Of a stretch of DNA of 64,000 nt, positions 7,684-17,496 are shown piece by piece. Location: positions 124,001 to 188,000 of the forward strand of contig NZ_JARJHT010000003.1 in NCBI RefSeq assembly GCF_029269745.1. The letters run 5' to 3'. This stretch comes from Polluticoccus soli (lineage in GTDB: Bacteria; Bacteroidota; Bacteroidia; Chitinophagales; Chitinophagaceae). Each line of letters begins with the position of its first letter. The stretch's first letter is position 1. A model generated the notes under the pieces. That model did no database searches. It had not been told where the DNA came from and saw only the letters and a list, made by a program, of their open reading frames with translations. A program made the position numbers and the translations under genes.

Positions 7684-10600
7684 CTACCTTGTTATATTGA
7701 ACGGCTTAGCGATCACACCGTCAGAAGTGCCCGCGCGGAGGATGTAGTAACCTACCGGCAGATTGCTCACATCGATGGTTTTGGTTTTTACTCCACCGTT
7801 AAGCTCTTCTTTCATCACTACCTGTCCCAGTTGGTTTACAACCGCAATGTTCTCCAGCGTAAACGTACCGTCTACCTGTAACGTTATCTTATCGCTGGCA
7901 GGGTTAGGATACAGGTTCAGCGTCAGCTCGTCTTTATTCACGTCATTCACATTGGTCGCATTCAGGTTCAGCTTGATCGTATCCGTACCGCAATCGTTGG
8001 TCAGGATCAGCACCACCTCTGTAGGCTGAATAGTGAATGTGTGTGATGGCGCTTGTGCGTTGCTGTTTACACCGTCATTGAAAATCCAGAGATAGCTATT
8101 GGCGTTCTTCACACCATTTGCGCTAAATTGGAAGGTATTACCGGCCCTGTTGTAAGAGATACCTGACACTGATGGCAGCGGGTTAACCGTAACCTGTATA
8201 GTATCGGTAGCAACGCAACCGGCACCTGCATCAACAGTCACCCAGTACTTACCAGTGGTAGTTGCTGCGATCTGTTGTGTAGCAGCACCAGTGTTCCATG
8301 TATAGTTAGCGCCAGCGTGTCCGGCATCAAGTACCAGCATAGCGGTCGGGCTTTCGCAGAATGTTGTATCGTTCCCGATACTCAGTTGCAGCGGACCAGC
8401 AGTTACATTTACTATCGGCGACAGTGCGCTACATGCTGTGTTATTTACCTGCACGGTGTACTGACCAGCACCCGCTACCTGGTATGTTGCTGCAGTAGCG
8501 CCAGCGATATTCGTACCGTTGAGCTGCCATTGGTAAGTAACACCACTCACAGCCGGAGTGCTCAGGCTAAGAGAACTGCCAGGGCAGTATGTAAGTGCAC
8601 CAGAAGCAGTAACCTGCGCTGCCGGAGCAGATATGATCGTGATCGCAACTTTGTCAGATGTTGCTGTCTTGTTCTTTACATTGTCTGTAATCGTCACAGT
8701 ATAGTCGCCTGCAGTCGTCGCAACTAACGTAGAGCTAGTAGCACCAGGTATTGGCGAACCGTTCAATTCCCACTGGTATGAATACCCTGTACCGATGTTT
8801 GCATTCAGTGTAACATTACCGCCAGGGCAGAATACTGTGGTTGTTGCAGGTTTGATGTTGGCTGAGAATATCTCACCGTCGTTACCACCAGTGAACACTC
8901 CGAAGCTGCTGAGCTGTGGTGCATTGATGGTATTGCGTGCAGTATTCACCGAGCTTTCAGTACCATTGTAGGCTGTCCACGGGTTAGAGCCAAGCTTTTT
9001 CATCATCCTCAGGTTCGACTCTGTTGCGATCGTTCCTGTCCAGATGTCCTTGTAGTAGATCGTTGCGTCAAAGTTGTGTGTAACAGACTGCGTATTCACA
9101 TCGGCATGGAAATACATATAGCCAGGAGTAGTATACTGAGGCGCTTTCTGACCAGAGTATTGCCTCATCTCGATAAAGTTTGGCATTACCGAGTTTGGCT
9201 TCCAATCTATCACAGCCACAGTATCTTGTCCAAAAGTAAATACTTGCCTTGTGCCTGGAGCCGGTGCAGCAGGTGTAGCTTCGGCAACAGGCGGTACAGA
9301 CGTTGGTGTAAATTCGTAAGCACCCAGATCCGGAGCACCATCAGCGATATTGGTGATACGTGCGTTGTTATCCATATCAAGGTTGTTGAACGCGGCATGA
9401 ACACCACGGCCATTCAGCGACCATGAAGCTGGCTTCGTTGGGTCAGGGTGCAGATCGGTAGTGCTCATATAACCAGGGTCATATGCTATCGAGTTCAGCT
9501 CCTGTCCGCTTGCGGTTCTCCATGCTTGCAGTGTAGTAAAATCTGCAGCTGGTGTACCCCGATCAACCAGGTTCACACCGTTGGTGAACAGGTTGTTGTA
9601 ATCCGATGTGTTATACGTTGGATTGTAAACATACAGCGCATAGCCAGGCCCCTGGTTGGCAAACACGTTATTCCTGATATCGTTGTTTGTTGTAGTAGTT
9701 GACGTGCTGTAGATATAGCCAGCATAGCTGGTGGTGGCAGAACCCGAGATAATGTTTACACTGTTGTTGTATACATTTTGGTAGCTGCTATAGTAGATAC
9801 GCAAACCATATGCAGAAGCTGTACCTGAACCAATAGCAATGGTATTGTTAGCTATAAGTCCCCTGGTGGTAGCGGTTGCATCTGAATAGTAGATATACAG
9901 ACCATAGCCGCCAGCCAGGCCCATCACTTTGTTACGTGTCACTTCCAGTGCGTTGTCGCAATAGCCGATGTATGCGCCATAAGCGCTGGTGTAAGTCGAA
10001 CTTGTACTGATGTTGTTGTTGGTAAACTTGTTGTCTTTGATATAATACGTGTACGCTCCGTACGCATAGAAATTTTCGAAGCTATTTCGGTCAAATACAG
10101 CGTTTTCCGTTAAGGCTGCGCTTGAAGTACCAGCGTAATACAGGCTGTATGAACCATTCTGGAAGGTATTGCCAACAAATACGTTGTTCTTACCGGTAAT
10201 GTCGGTACCATAGAACAACGCAATATTAGAGCTTGATGTAGTCACAGGCAGACCAACCAGGCGACAGTTAAGCAGGCTGTCGTAAGATGTGCTGTCTACA
10301 TAAACCAATACGCGGCCTTGTGTAGCGCTACCTGACGTAAACGTCAGGTCTTTCATCGTCACATACGATGCACCATTAAGCTGGAACACATAGTTGTCTG
10401 CTGCTGCGGCAGCTGTGTAGCTAATATTCACAACACTGCTCGCACCGTTTTCACCCTGGAATGTAACACGGTTAGTTGCGCTGGCACCTTTGATCTTGTT
10501 CAGAATAATATTCCCCGCATAGTTACCATTCCTGATATTGAATGTAACCGCTCCGCAGATACCGAAATCATTCACATCTTTTACTGCCTCAGCTACTGTT

Positions 10601-12828
10601 GCATACGAAGGCGTAGTTCCGCCAATAGTGTAAACACCGCTAAGACCGTCCCGTGTTTTTAAAGAGCTGGTATCATCTATGGCAACAACATCGGCCACGC
10701 CGTTAGGCAGGACAGTCCATGCTTTAATATTACGGTATCCATTGTTGAATGTAACGTTGCCAAGGGTTACGTTTGCTTCACCTTTCACAGCAATCGGAGT
10801 TGCGTAGTTGATGACAGGTTGTGCCACACCATCTATCTCCCATTGTATCTGTACTTTATTCAGAATGTTGTTACCACCGTTTTTCACTTTCACCTGTACA
10901 GGATAGGTACCGGCGCAGAAGTAATTAGGCAACCCAAGTATACCAGCGGTACCGGCGTTATCTGCCACATCGATACCTGTAAACAAGCCGAAATCTGTAA
11001 GGCCACTAGTTGTTATCAGGTCCCTTGCTGGTATAGCGCTGCTGACAGCTGGAGCATACCCTACCCATGGATTAGCGCCTTCTTTCTTGGCTAGGTGCAG
11101 ACCGACTTCTGCCGCTGTGGTGCCTGCCCATGGTTCTTTATAATAGATATCAGCCGAATAGTTGTAAGTACCGGGAGCAGTGATATCAGTATAGAAATAC
11201 ATTGACGTTGGGCTGATGGTATTGATACCAGCTGGCAGCGTACCTGTATACTGACGTACAGTAATTGCAGCCGGAACCGTAGATGCAGCCGCCCAGTTGA
11301 TAGTCGCGACAGTATCTTCACCAAACGTAAACACCTGGTTAGTACCGGCAGCCGGTACTGCAGGAGCAGCCGTTGCTGCAGGCGGTGTAGATGTAGGTGT
11401 AAATTCAAATGCACCAATATCAGGAACACCGGCTGCAAGAGTAGTTACCCTTGTATTTCCGTTGAAGTCTTTATTGTTGCCGGCAAGATGTATACCACGA
11501 CCATTCAGCGACCATGACGAGACGCTACCAGCATCCGGTGTAAGGTTGGTAGGAGAAGTAAATGCAGGATCGTATGATATGGAGTTCATGTCATGCTTGA
11601 ACGCTGCACGCCAGTCTGTAAGTTTAGCGTAGTCGGTAGAAGGTGTACCCTGGTCTACCAGCTTTGTACCTGTAGTATACAAGTTGTTATAGTCAAAACT
11701 ATTGTTGTAAGAGGGGTTGTATACATAGATCGCATAACCACCACCAAAATTCGAAAATACGTTGTTGCGTATTTCGTTGCCCACGTAGTCGGTGTTATTA
11801 CTATAGTAAAAATACCCGGCTAAAGACGTCGTAGCAGATGTACCTGCCATCCGTATGGTATTGTTATAATAACGCTGGTAGCTCGTGTAGTGACTGCTGA
11901 TACCACGAGAAGTACCGGTACCGCCAATATTATAGATCACGTTGTTTGCGATCAGGCCATAGTTTGTTGCATCACCGTCGCTATAATAGTGCATGATACC
12001 ATAACCATTAGAATATCCGGAGATAGTATTTCCAATTATCTCAGAAGCGCCATCTGCATAGTATACTTCCATACCATAGAAGGTACCAGTTGAATTCGTA
12101 GTAATGGTGTTGCCATTGATACGCAGGTTATCGTGGTACTCGGTATTTATCGCATAGGCATACTGGTTGGTAAATGTGTTCTTCAAAAACCTTGTATTAG
12201 CAACCTTGGTAGTTGTACTCGTACCGTAGTAATACAGACCATAAGAGTTATTCAAAAACGTATTGCCAATGAATACGTTGTTGTCGCCTTTTATGCTCGT
12301 ACCATATACCAACGCGGTATTGGTTGAGGATGCAGTGCGCGTGATAGACTCAAAACGGCAGTTGATCAAACTATCGTTACCGGATGTGCCGGCAATTTCT
12401 ATTGCCCTGCCATAAGTAGCGCCTTCATTCCTGAAAGTCAGGTCTTTTATCGTGATATACGATGCCGCATTCAGCTTTACCACGTAGTTTGCTGTACTGG
12501 CCGTACCATCGACCCTAATGGTCACATTCGCAGCGTTGTTCGTTTCCGACTTAAACGTAATACGTTTGGTCGCGCTCGCGCCAGTGATGGTTTTGATCTC
12601 AGCTCTCCAGGTAGTTGCGTTGTAAACACCGTTTCGGATGTTGAATGTCACAGGCCCCGATACACCCTCTGTATTCAGAGCGGTAACGGCGTCGGACAGT
12701 GTCGCATAGTTGGGAGTGGTGCCACCAATGGTATACGTACCACTAAGCGGCGCAGCGATAGCTGCTGAAGAAATACCAAGTGCCAGTAAAACACCTGCTA
12801 TTTTTTTTGATTTGATAAAAGAACGCAT
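7684..12828 (-). CDS. Giant beta-helix surface protein with T9SS type A sorting domain
   Basis: 1714 residues. A signal peptide (about 1-25) is followed by two copies of a large module of about 700 residues. Each module starts SG.YTIGGTTP.YAT (about residues 28 and 726), contains Asn/Tyr-rich right-handed parallel beta-helix repeats (NNVF.NFG.GYAIYVYNP-type rungs) and ends with a Pro/Ala linker and a beta domain. Then come two Ig-like/PKD-like repeats (about 1323-1510), another PKD-like domain (about 1550) and a C-terminal sorting domain starting LNLYPNPASDK (about 1639-1714), the type IX secretion type A signal removed on export. Expected at the cell surface; ligand unknown (carbohydrate binding or adhesion is inference). 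Monocistronic, with a terminator after its 3' end. Confidence 0.92.
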   Translation of the reverse strand: MRSFIKSKKIAGVLLALGISSAAIAAPLSGTYTIGGTTPNYATLSDAVTALNTEGVSGPVTFNIRNGVYNATTWRAEIKTITGASATKRITFKSETNNAANVTIRVDGTASTANYVVKLNAASYITIKDLTFRNEGATYGRAIEIAGTSGNDSLINCRFESITRTASSTNTALVYGTSIKGDNNVFIGNTFLNNSYGLYYYGTSTTTKVANTRFLKNTFTNQYAYAINTEYHDNLRINGNTITTNSTGTFYGMEVYYADGASEIIGNTISGYSNGYGIMHYYSDGDATNYGLIANNVIYNIGGTGTSRGISSHYTSYQRYYNNTIRMAGTSATTSLAGYFYYSNNTDYVGNEIRNNVFSNFGGGYAIYVYNPSYNNSFDYNNLYTTGTKLVDQGTPSTDYAKLTDWRAAFKHDMNSISYDPAFTSPTNLTPDAGSVSSWSLNGRGIHLAGNNKDFNGNTRVTTLAAGVPDIGAFEFTPTSTPPAATAAPAVPAAGTNQVFTFGEDTVATINWAAASTVPAAITVRQYTGTLPAGINTISPTSMYFYTDITAPGTYNYSADIYYKEPWAGTTAAEVGLHLAKKEGANPWVGYAPAVSSAIPARDLITTSGLTDFGLFTGIDVADNAGTAGILGLPNYFCAGTYPVQVKVKNGGNNILNKVQIQWEIDGVAQPVINYATPIAVKGEANVTLGNVTFNNGYRNIKAWTVLPNGVADVVAIDDTSSLKTRDGLSGVYTIGGTTPSYATVAEAVKDVNDFGICGAVTFNIRNGNYAGNIILNKIKGASATNRVTFQGENGASSVVNISYTAAAAADNYVFQLNGASYVTMKDLTFTSGSATQGRVLVYVDSTSYDSLLNCRLVGLPVTTSSSNIALFYGTDITGKNNVFVGNTFQNGSYSLYYAGTSSAALTENAVFDRNSFENFYAYGAYTYYIKDNKFTNNNISTSSTYTSAYGAYIGYCDNALEVTRNKVMGLAGGYGLYIYYSDATATTRGLIANNTIAIGSGTASAYGLRIYYSSYQNVYNNSVNIISGSATTSYAGYIYSTSTTTTNNDIRNNVFANQGPGYALYVYNPTYNTSDYNNLFTNGVNLVDRGTPAADFTTLQAWRTASGQELNSIAYDPGYMSTTDLHPDPTKPASWSLNGRGVHAAFNNLDMDNNARITNIADGAPDLGAYEFTPTSVPPVAEATPAAPAPGTRQVFTFGQDTVAVIDWKPNSVMPNFIEMRQYSGQKAPQYTTPGYMYFHADVNTQSVTHNFDATIYYKDIWTGTIATESNLRMMKKLGSNPWTAYNGTESSVNTARNTINAPQLSSFGVFTGGNDGEIFSANIKPATTTVFCPGGNVTLNANIGTGYSYQWELNGSPIPGATSSTLVATTAGDYTVTITDNVKNKTATSDKVAITIISAPAAQVTASGALTYCPGSSLSLSTPAVSGVTYQWQLNGTNIAGATAATYQVAGAGQYTVQVNNTACSALSPIVNVTAGPLQLSIGNDTTFCESPTAMLVLDAGHAGANYTWNTGAATQQIAATTTGKYWVTVDAGAGCVATDTIQVTVNPLPSVSGISYNRAGNTFQFSANGVKNANSYLWIFNDGVNSNAQAPSHTFTIQPTEVVLILTNDCGTDTIKLNLNATNVNDVNKDELTLNLYPNPASDKITLQVDGTFTLENIAVVNQLGQVVMKEELNGGVKTKTIDVSNLPVGYYILRAGTSDGVIAKPFNITR

Positions 12829-13129
12829 GCTTTTCAGTATTAACTGATAATTAAATGGCTAAAACTTTTAATTAAATAGTTTTCTTAATGAGAGGGATCT
12901 ATGTGTATTTGCCATTAAAATATTTTAATATTTAACGACAATTTTTCTTCAAATTAGACAAACGCAAAACTAAAGACAGTTGGGTGGAAAACCTGATTTA
13001 AGACAGTTTTATTACAGTATTATTACCAACTTTAACAAGTAGTTATATTTAATTATTGGCTTGCTAACTTTGCATCAGATTAAAGAAACGTTAAAGGCAA
13101 CAATCGCCCCTATTCACATTAAAAATCTT
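12829..13129. other. AT-rich divergent intergenic region
   Basis: 301 nt with no gene seen. On the minus strand TAGTTTTG (12965-12972) fits the -7 consensus and could serve the giant surface-protein gene, leaving an untranslated leader of about 130 nt. On the plus strand TAACTTTG (13065-13072) fits the -7 consensus for the membrane protein gene. No hairpin of note. Confidence 0.45.
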
Positions 13130-13564
13130 ATGAAAAGAACGGGTCTGCTTATTACATTTTTATTGCTTTTGTCAACGCTTTCCGGCTACTTATTTTCGAA
13201 AGTATCATGGGTTGGAAAGGTTGGTATCAGGTGGTTTTATAAAGAATATGGATTTCTGAAAATATGGTGGCAGGCTGCATTAGTAGTTTTCGCTATACTT
13301 CTTGGGCTATACCTATTACATTTTTTCCTCCAGAAGAAGCTTTCGGGCAAAGCAAAACTGTATCACATTGCAGGAATCCTGGTCGCGATAGTTGGTGTGT
13401 ATTTTACTTACGATGATTTCAGGCACACGCTCTCGCATCGCTGGCTAGGCGAGCGTTTTCACCTGGGCGCCTATTGCTTTTGGTTTGGATGGATCAGTAT
13501 CTGCGTCTTCTTCCTGACTACGAGCACTACAATTTCAAGTAGTAAGGACGGAGCAGGGCGCTAA
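13130..13564 (+). CDS. Small membrane protein of unknown function
   Basis: 144 residues with four hydrophobic segments (about 5-24, 48-68, 80-95, 113-130). ATG at 13130 is preferred to the in-frame TTG at 13061, because a consensus -7 box (13065-13072) overlaps that upstream start and a transcript from it would begin after it. No named family recognised. The last 38 nt overlap convergently with trmN6. Confidence 0.65.
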   Translation: MKRTGLLITFLLLLSTLSGYLFSKVSWVGKVGIRWFYKEYGFLKIWWQAALVVFAILLGLYLLHFFLQKKLSGKAKLYHIAGILVAIVGVYFTYDDFRHTLSHRWLGERFHLGAYCFWFGWISICVFFLTTSTTISSSKDGAGR

Positions 13565-14234
13565 ACTGTTGCGTGTAATCCTTGTCTTCGTAGATCACCA
13601 CTTCTTCAATTGTGTTTCCAATCTTATTAGGTGAACATAAACCTACTACTCTATTTACGTCATTACTGCTACGCGGGCGCACATGCAGGCGATGAAATAC
13701 ATTCCATCCATTTGTCTGCAATAACTTTTCCCACTGCTCATGTTCTACCGGTGGTAGGAGAATAGATGCATAGCCACCATTTGCCAGAAACTTTTCAAGC
13801 ACACCAAACATATCTGCATAAGAAAATGAGAGTGCATGACGCGCAGTGTTGCGGTTTGTTGTTGGCCCTAGTAAACTATCGCGAAAGAACGGTGGATTGC
13901 AAATGATGAGATCGTATTGCTTATCAAGAGTAACTTCTCTTATATCTGCTTGTGTAATATTAATACGATCATGAAAAGGAGAAGCAGCAACGTTCTCCTT
14001 TGCCTCGTCTGCAGCATGTTCATCCAGTTCGATAGCATCAATTATAATACTATCATTTCGCTGTGCCAACATTAGCGATAACAAGCCGGTACCAGTGCCA
14101 ATATCCAGCACATGTTTAACAACTGGTTCAATTGGAGTCCACGCTCCTTGTATGCATGCATCGGTCGATACACGCATGGCAGACTTATCCTGCTTTACCA
14201 GGAATTGTTTGAACTGAAAATAGTTGTTGCTCAT
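13527..14234 (-). CDS. trmN6: tRNA1(Val) (adenine(37)-N6)-methyltransferase
   Basis: 235 residues. It has the class I SAM-binding motif LDIGTGTGLLSLMLAQR (about 43-59) and the adenine-N6 catalytic motif NPPFF (about 113-117), in the YfiC/TrmN6 arrangement, starting with the typical FQFKQFLVKQD. It methylates the A37 of tRNA1(Val). The gene overlaps the upstream tsaD by 4 nt (ATGA), so two tRNA position-37 modification genes are translationally coupled. Confidence 0.92.
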   Translation of the reverse strand: MSNNYFQFKQFLVKQDKSAMRVSTDACIQGAWTPIEPVVKHVLDIGTGTGLLSLMLAQRNDSIIIDAIELDEHAADEAKENVAASPFHDRINITQADIREVTLDKQYDLIICNPPFFRDSLLGPTTNRNTARHALSFSYADMFGVLEKFLANGGYASILLPPVEHEQWEKLLQTNGWNVFHRLHVRPRSSNDVNRVVGLCSPNKIGNTIEEVVIYEDKDYTQQFSALLRPYYLKL

Positions 14235-15247
14235 GACCAGGCTGCCCTTGCAGTAGGACTCACAGAAAGGTCGGCAAATTCGCCGTTCAGGAACTTGTAA
14301 TAGCCGGTTATACCTATCATAGCAGCATTATCAGTACAGTACTCAAACTTTGGTATATACACCTGCCATCCATTCTCAGCACCAGCTTCCAGCAGCGTTT
14401 TGCGCAATCCGCTATTGGCAGAAACACCGCCTGCTATACCTATGTGTTTGATGTTGATATCTGCTGCTGCCTTTTTTAGTTTCAGCATCAGCATTTTGAT
14501 GATGGTGTATTGAACTGAGGCGCAGATATCGTTGATGTTCTTTTCAACAAACTCAGGATCTTTCTTTTTTTCAGCCTGCAGAAAATACAATACAGCTGTC
14601 TTGATACCGCTGAAGCTGAAGTCATATCCTTCCATCTGCGACACAGGAAAACTAAAGCGCTTAGGGTCGCCTTGCGCAGCGTGTTTATCTACCAACGGAC
14701 CGCCGGGATAAGGCAAACCCAACATCTTGGCTACTTTATCAAACGCCTCTCCTGCTGCATCGTCTATGGTCTCACCGAGTACTTCCATTTCCAGGTGGTT
14801 TTTACAAAGCACCACCTGCGTATGTCCGCCAGAAACGGTAAGGCATAAGAAAGGAAACTCAGGCTTAGGATCATCGATGAAATGAGCCAGCACATGCGCC
14901 TGCATGTGGTGCACCGCAATAAGCGGAACATTTAGAGCCTGTGCATAGGCTTTAGCAAAGCAGGCGCCAACCAGCAGTGAGCCTATAAGACCGGGCGCCT
15001 GTGTAAAAGCGACAGCATGAATATCGGTCTTGGCAATACCCGATTGTTGTAGCGCAACATCCACAACCGGCACTATCTTCTGCATGTGCGCGCGCGAGGC
15101 CATTTCAGGCACTACGCCACCGTATTGTTCATGAACCTTTTGGGTGGCAATAAGGTTGCTCAGCACCTTGCCATCCTGTATTATGGCAGCACTCGTTTCA
15201 TCGCACGATGACTCAATAGCTAATATATTAACGGTTTTTGCGTCCAT
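14231..15247 (-). CDS. tsaD: tRNA N6-adenosine threonylcarbamoyltransferase TsaD
   Basis: 338 residues, the normal length. The HxxxH metal ligands lie in HHMQAH at 113-118, with N-terminal IESSCDETSA and the Gly-rich GGVSANSGLR near the C-terminus. It transfers the threonylcarbamoyl group to A37 of ANN-decoding tRNAs (t6A), working with TsaB, TsaC and TsaE, which are not in this window. It is first in a two-gene unit with trmN6. A -33/-7 promoter lies immediately before the ATG. Confidence 0.97.
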   Translation of the reverse strand: MDAKTVNILAIESSCDETSAAIIQDGKVLSNLIATQKVHEQYGGVVPEMASRAHMQKIVPVVDVALQQSGIAKTDIHAVAFTQAPGLIGSLLVGACFAKAYAQALNVPLIAVHHMQAHVLAHFIDDPKPEFPFLCLTVSGGHTQVVLCKNHLEMEVLGETIDDAAGEAFDKVAKMLGLPYPGGPLVDKHAAQGDPKRFSFPVSQMEGYDFSFSGIKTAVLYFLQAEKKKDPEFVEKNINDICASVQYTIIKMLMLKLKKAAADINIKHIGIAGGVSANSGLRKTLLEAGAENGWQVYIPKFEYCTDNAAMIGITGYYKFLNGEFADLSVSPTARAAWS

Positions 15248-15254
15248 ACGGCTG

Positions 15255-15286
15255 CAAAATTCATCATTTACGGGGCAATTATCAAA
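15255..15286 (-). promoter_or_regulatory. Candidate tsaD promoter (-33/-7)
   Basis: On the minus strand TTTG (15283-15286), 20 nt, GAATTTTG (15255-15262; one mismatch to TAnnTTTG), then 7 nt to the ATG. The predicted transcript would have almost no leader. Confidence 0.45.
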
Positions 15287-15318
15287 AAAGGAGAAAAACA
15301 GACGGGCCTAAAAATCAA

Positions 15319-15357
15319 AATTCCCCTAACCTCTGTCCGACAGCGTTCTGGGGAAAT
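15319..15357 (-). terminator. Weak stem-loop between scpA and tsaD
   Basis: Outer arms aattcccc and ggggaaatt (with a bulge) plus an inner ctgtc/gacag hairpin, and on the minus strand a T-rich run after it. It lies 36 nt past the scpA stop and may terminate scpA transcripts. Confidence 0.4.
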
Positions 15358-15392
15358 TTATCAAGCATTAACTGCTAATAATATTAGTTCAA

Positions 15393-16259
15393 TTACTGTG
15401 CCAAACCCTCCTCATTGTCAGGCTCCTGTGCAGGCTCATCGGTTGTTTTAACAGATCCTTCAGAGTCCAAAGCAGCTTCGTTTTCCGTTTCCAGGGTGGC
15501 GGTAAGGTCAGCCTCACGGTTGTCATTCCACTCAATAATGAAGTTGTTACGGCCGCTTCCTATGAGGATACCGAAGTATTTCATCTGGATCAATTCCAAC
15601 ATCGACAGGAAGGTGAAGATGGCGTGTATCCTGTCCTCACACTTCATAAACAGGTTTTCGAAGGCCACCCTTGAATTAACCTTGATATGATCGAGCAGGA
15701 AAGCCTTTTGGGTTTCCATGCTGTACTTATATTTTACTACAACGTGCTGCGGTTTGGCCGTCCTGTCCTGGTACTTCTTCATCACCCGCTCAAACGCCTG
15801 CATCAACTTGTAGGTATTCACGGTTTGGATCTCGGTGCCTTCTGCATATTCTTCACCCAACGCATCCAGCTCCTGGCGTGTGTTACCGCGTTTCTGCTGC
15901 AGCAGGCGCTCGGCCTCCATCATCGCCATCTGCTCCGATGCTTCTTTGAAACGCTTGTACTCAAGTATCTTATCCACCAGTTCCTGGCGGGGATCAATTT
16001 CATTACCCTGTGCATCCACTTCACGCCTCGGGAGCAGCATTTTCGCTTTGATGCGCATCAGGGTAGATATGAACAGGATGAACTCGCTGGCCAGTTCTAT
16101 GTTCAACGATTCCAGCTCGTGTATATACGTAAGAAAGTCTTTGGTGATGGTGTGTATAGGTATGTTATAAATATCCAGCTCGTCACGTTCTATAAAGAAC
16201 AGTAGCAGGTCGAAAGGACCTTCAAACTGGGGCAATTTTATCTGGTAAGTAGCTGACAT
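15393..16259 (-). CDS. scpA: Segregation and condensation protein A
   Basis: 288 residues. It begins YQIKLPQFEGPFDLLLFFIERDELDIYNIPI, the highly conserved N-terminal ScpA/kleisin domain that binds the neck of SMC. A central helical linker and a C-terminal winged-helix part that binds the other SMC head follow; the tail after about residue 255 is acidic and low-complexity. It bridges the SMC dimer in chromosome condensation, together with ScpB (not in this window). Confidence 0.95.
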   Translation of the reverse strand: MSATYQIKLPQFEGPFDLLLFFIERDELDIYNIPIHTITKDFLTYIHELESLNIELASEFILFISTLMRIKAKMLLPRREVDAQGNEIDPRQELVDKILEYKRFKEASEQMAMMEAERLLQQKRGNTRQELDALGEEYAEGTEIQTVNTYKLMQAFERVMKKYQDRTAKPQHVVVKYKYSMETQKAFLLDHIKVNSRVAFENLFMKCEDRIHAIFTFLSMLELIQMKYFGILIGSGRNNFIIEWNDNREADLTATLETENEAALDSEGSVKTTDEPAQEPDNEEGLAQ

Positions 16260-16330
16260 TATTATTTCAGAGATGTATCACAATTCCAAACGCATTCAAA
16301 TATAAACCTTTAGCCGAAATGGCAGACCGA

Positions 16331-17410
16331 TTATTTCGGTTTGTACCTTGATTCCTGCAAAAAGCGCTGCGCATCCTTCCGCTCTTTCATCAGTTGCTCC
16401 AAGGTCATATCACTATGTTGCGCCATATATGCTTTTACTATCTGCAGCCCTATCCAGGAACCTGTATTGCCGGGACTTTCAGGCGCCATACCAGCCGACG
16501 ACGGACCATCGTTCACATAGCGCAGTATCTTTTGCCAGTTGTTATCGTATAACAGGTTTTCCTGCACGAAGAAGTTGTAGACCTGTCCTTCATTTTGCTT
16601 GCACCATTCGAGCTGCTCAGAAGTATATGCCAGGCGCAGATGCTCCGGCAGAAACGGCAACACTTTACCGAGGAAATACAACTCTTTACCCCGTTGTATC
16701 ATCATATCCAGCATATTCGCACCTTCCATTTTAAAAGGTGCTTTGTCCTGGTATATGGCCCTGAATACAGCCACAGGGATGTACTCCTTCGTCATCTTTG
16801 CGGTCATGTAATCGGGTATGTTGCGCGATTTGTAGTAGGGATACTGCGGACCAAGGAACATATCCAGACCGATACCGAGCATATCCTCGTAGGTAATAGC
16901 AGCCCAGTTACCCAGCCAGGTGATCATGTACATCACCTTAGGCTCTTTGGTAGAGGGCAAATAATGTTTCAAGTATTTAAACCCTTTGGTGAGTTGTTCG
17001 TCTATCTCTTTTGTATCAGGATAATGTTTGGCTACAGTATCAAACAGTCCTCTATAGTCTTTATGCAGCAGGTAAGGGCGGAACACTGTACTTACGGCCG
17101 GATTATCGTTAGAATAGTTGCCCAGGATGCCAAAGCCCATAAGTGTATCCAGGTAAAAATTCAGGAATTGAGGATACTTCTGCTGGAGTTGCGCCAATGA
17201 GCCGCCAACATTATTGGTATCAATAGCAGCCAGGTCTTTATCAAACCTGTAGGTTTTCAGATCCACCTTCACGTCCGAAACATCCGGAGCCTTTTCTTCA
17301 TCGCCTCCGCAACCTGTCAACCCAACCAACGACAATAACAGTGCTGTGGATAATAGTTGAATTATTTTGGTACGTACTCCAAACTTTCTTTGCGGTGAGG
17401 TCTTAAACAT
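16331..17410 (-). CDS. gldB: Gliding motility lipoprotein GldB
   Basis: 359 residues. A hydrophobic segment (about 17-33) ends in a lipobox LTGC, so it is a lipoprotein. The rest matches the GldB family: VDLKTYRFDKDLAAID near the start, LYTFGILGN-like and mid-protein W-x-x-Y blocks, and ending in MKERKDAQRFLQESRYKPK. GldB is needed for gliding and for type IX secretion in Flavobacterium, with unknown biochemical action. In flavobacteria gldB is linked with gldC and nadE; here nadE is still nearby but gldC is not seen and a beta-barrel gene sits between. Confidence 0.87.
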   Translation of the reverse strand: MFKTSPQRKFGVRTKIIQLLSTALLLSLVGLTGCGGDEEKAPDVSDVKVDLKTYRFDKDLAAIDTNNVGGSLAQLQQKYPQFLNFYLDTLMGFGILGNYSNDNPAVSTVFRPYLLHKDYRGLFDTVAKHYPDTKEIDEQLTKGFKYLKHYLPSTKEPKVMYMITWLGNWAAITYEDMLGIGLDMFLGPQYPYYKSRNIPDYMTAKMTKEYIPVAVFRAIYQDKAPFKMEGANMLDMMIQRGKELYFLGKVLPFLPEHLRLAYTSEQLEWCKQNEGQVYNFFVQENLLYDNNWQKILRYVNDGPSSAGMAPESPGNTGSWIGLQIVKAYMAQHSDMTLEQLMKERKDAQRFLQESRYKPK

Positions 17411-17496
17411 TGGAAATGCCTTTTATTTTTACAGCAGCAAAAATAACGTTTGGCGTAATAATTGCTCCATAAGGTTATTCAAATAAAGGCTCAGAC

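Noticed and set aside
8275-12327. Several plus-strand frames opposite the giant beta-helix gene
   Set aside because: Antisense shadows of a repetitive, codon-biased coding sequence; no protein family and no promoters.
15687-16205. Plus-strand frame opposite scpA
   Set aside because: scpA is supported by its conserved N-terminus; the opposite frame has no family features.
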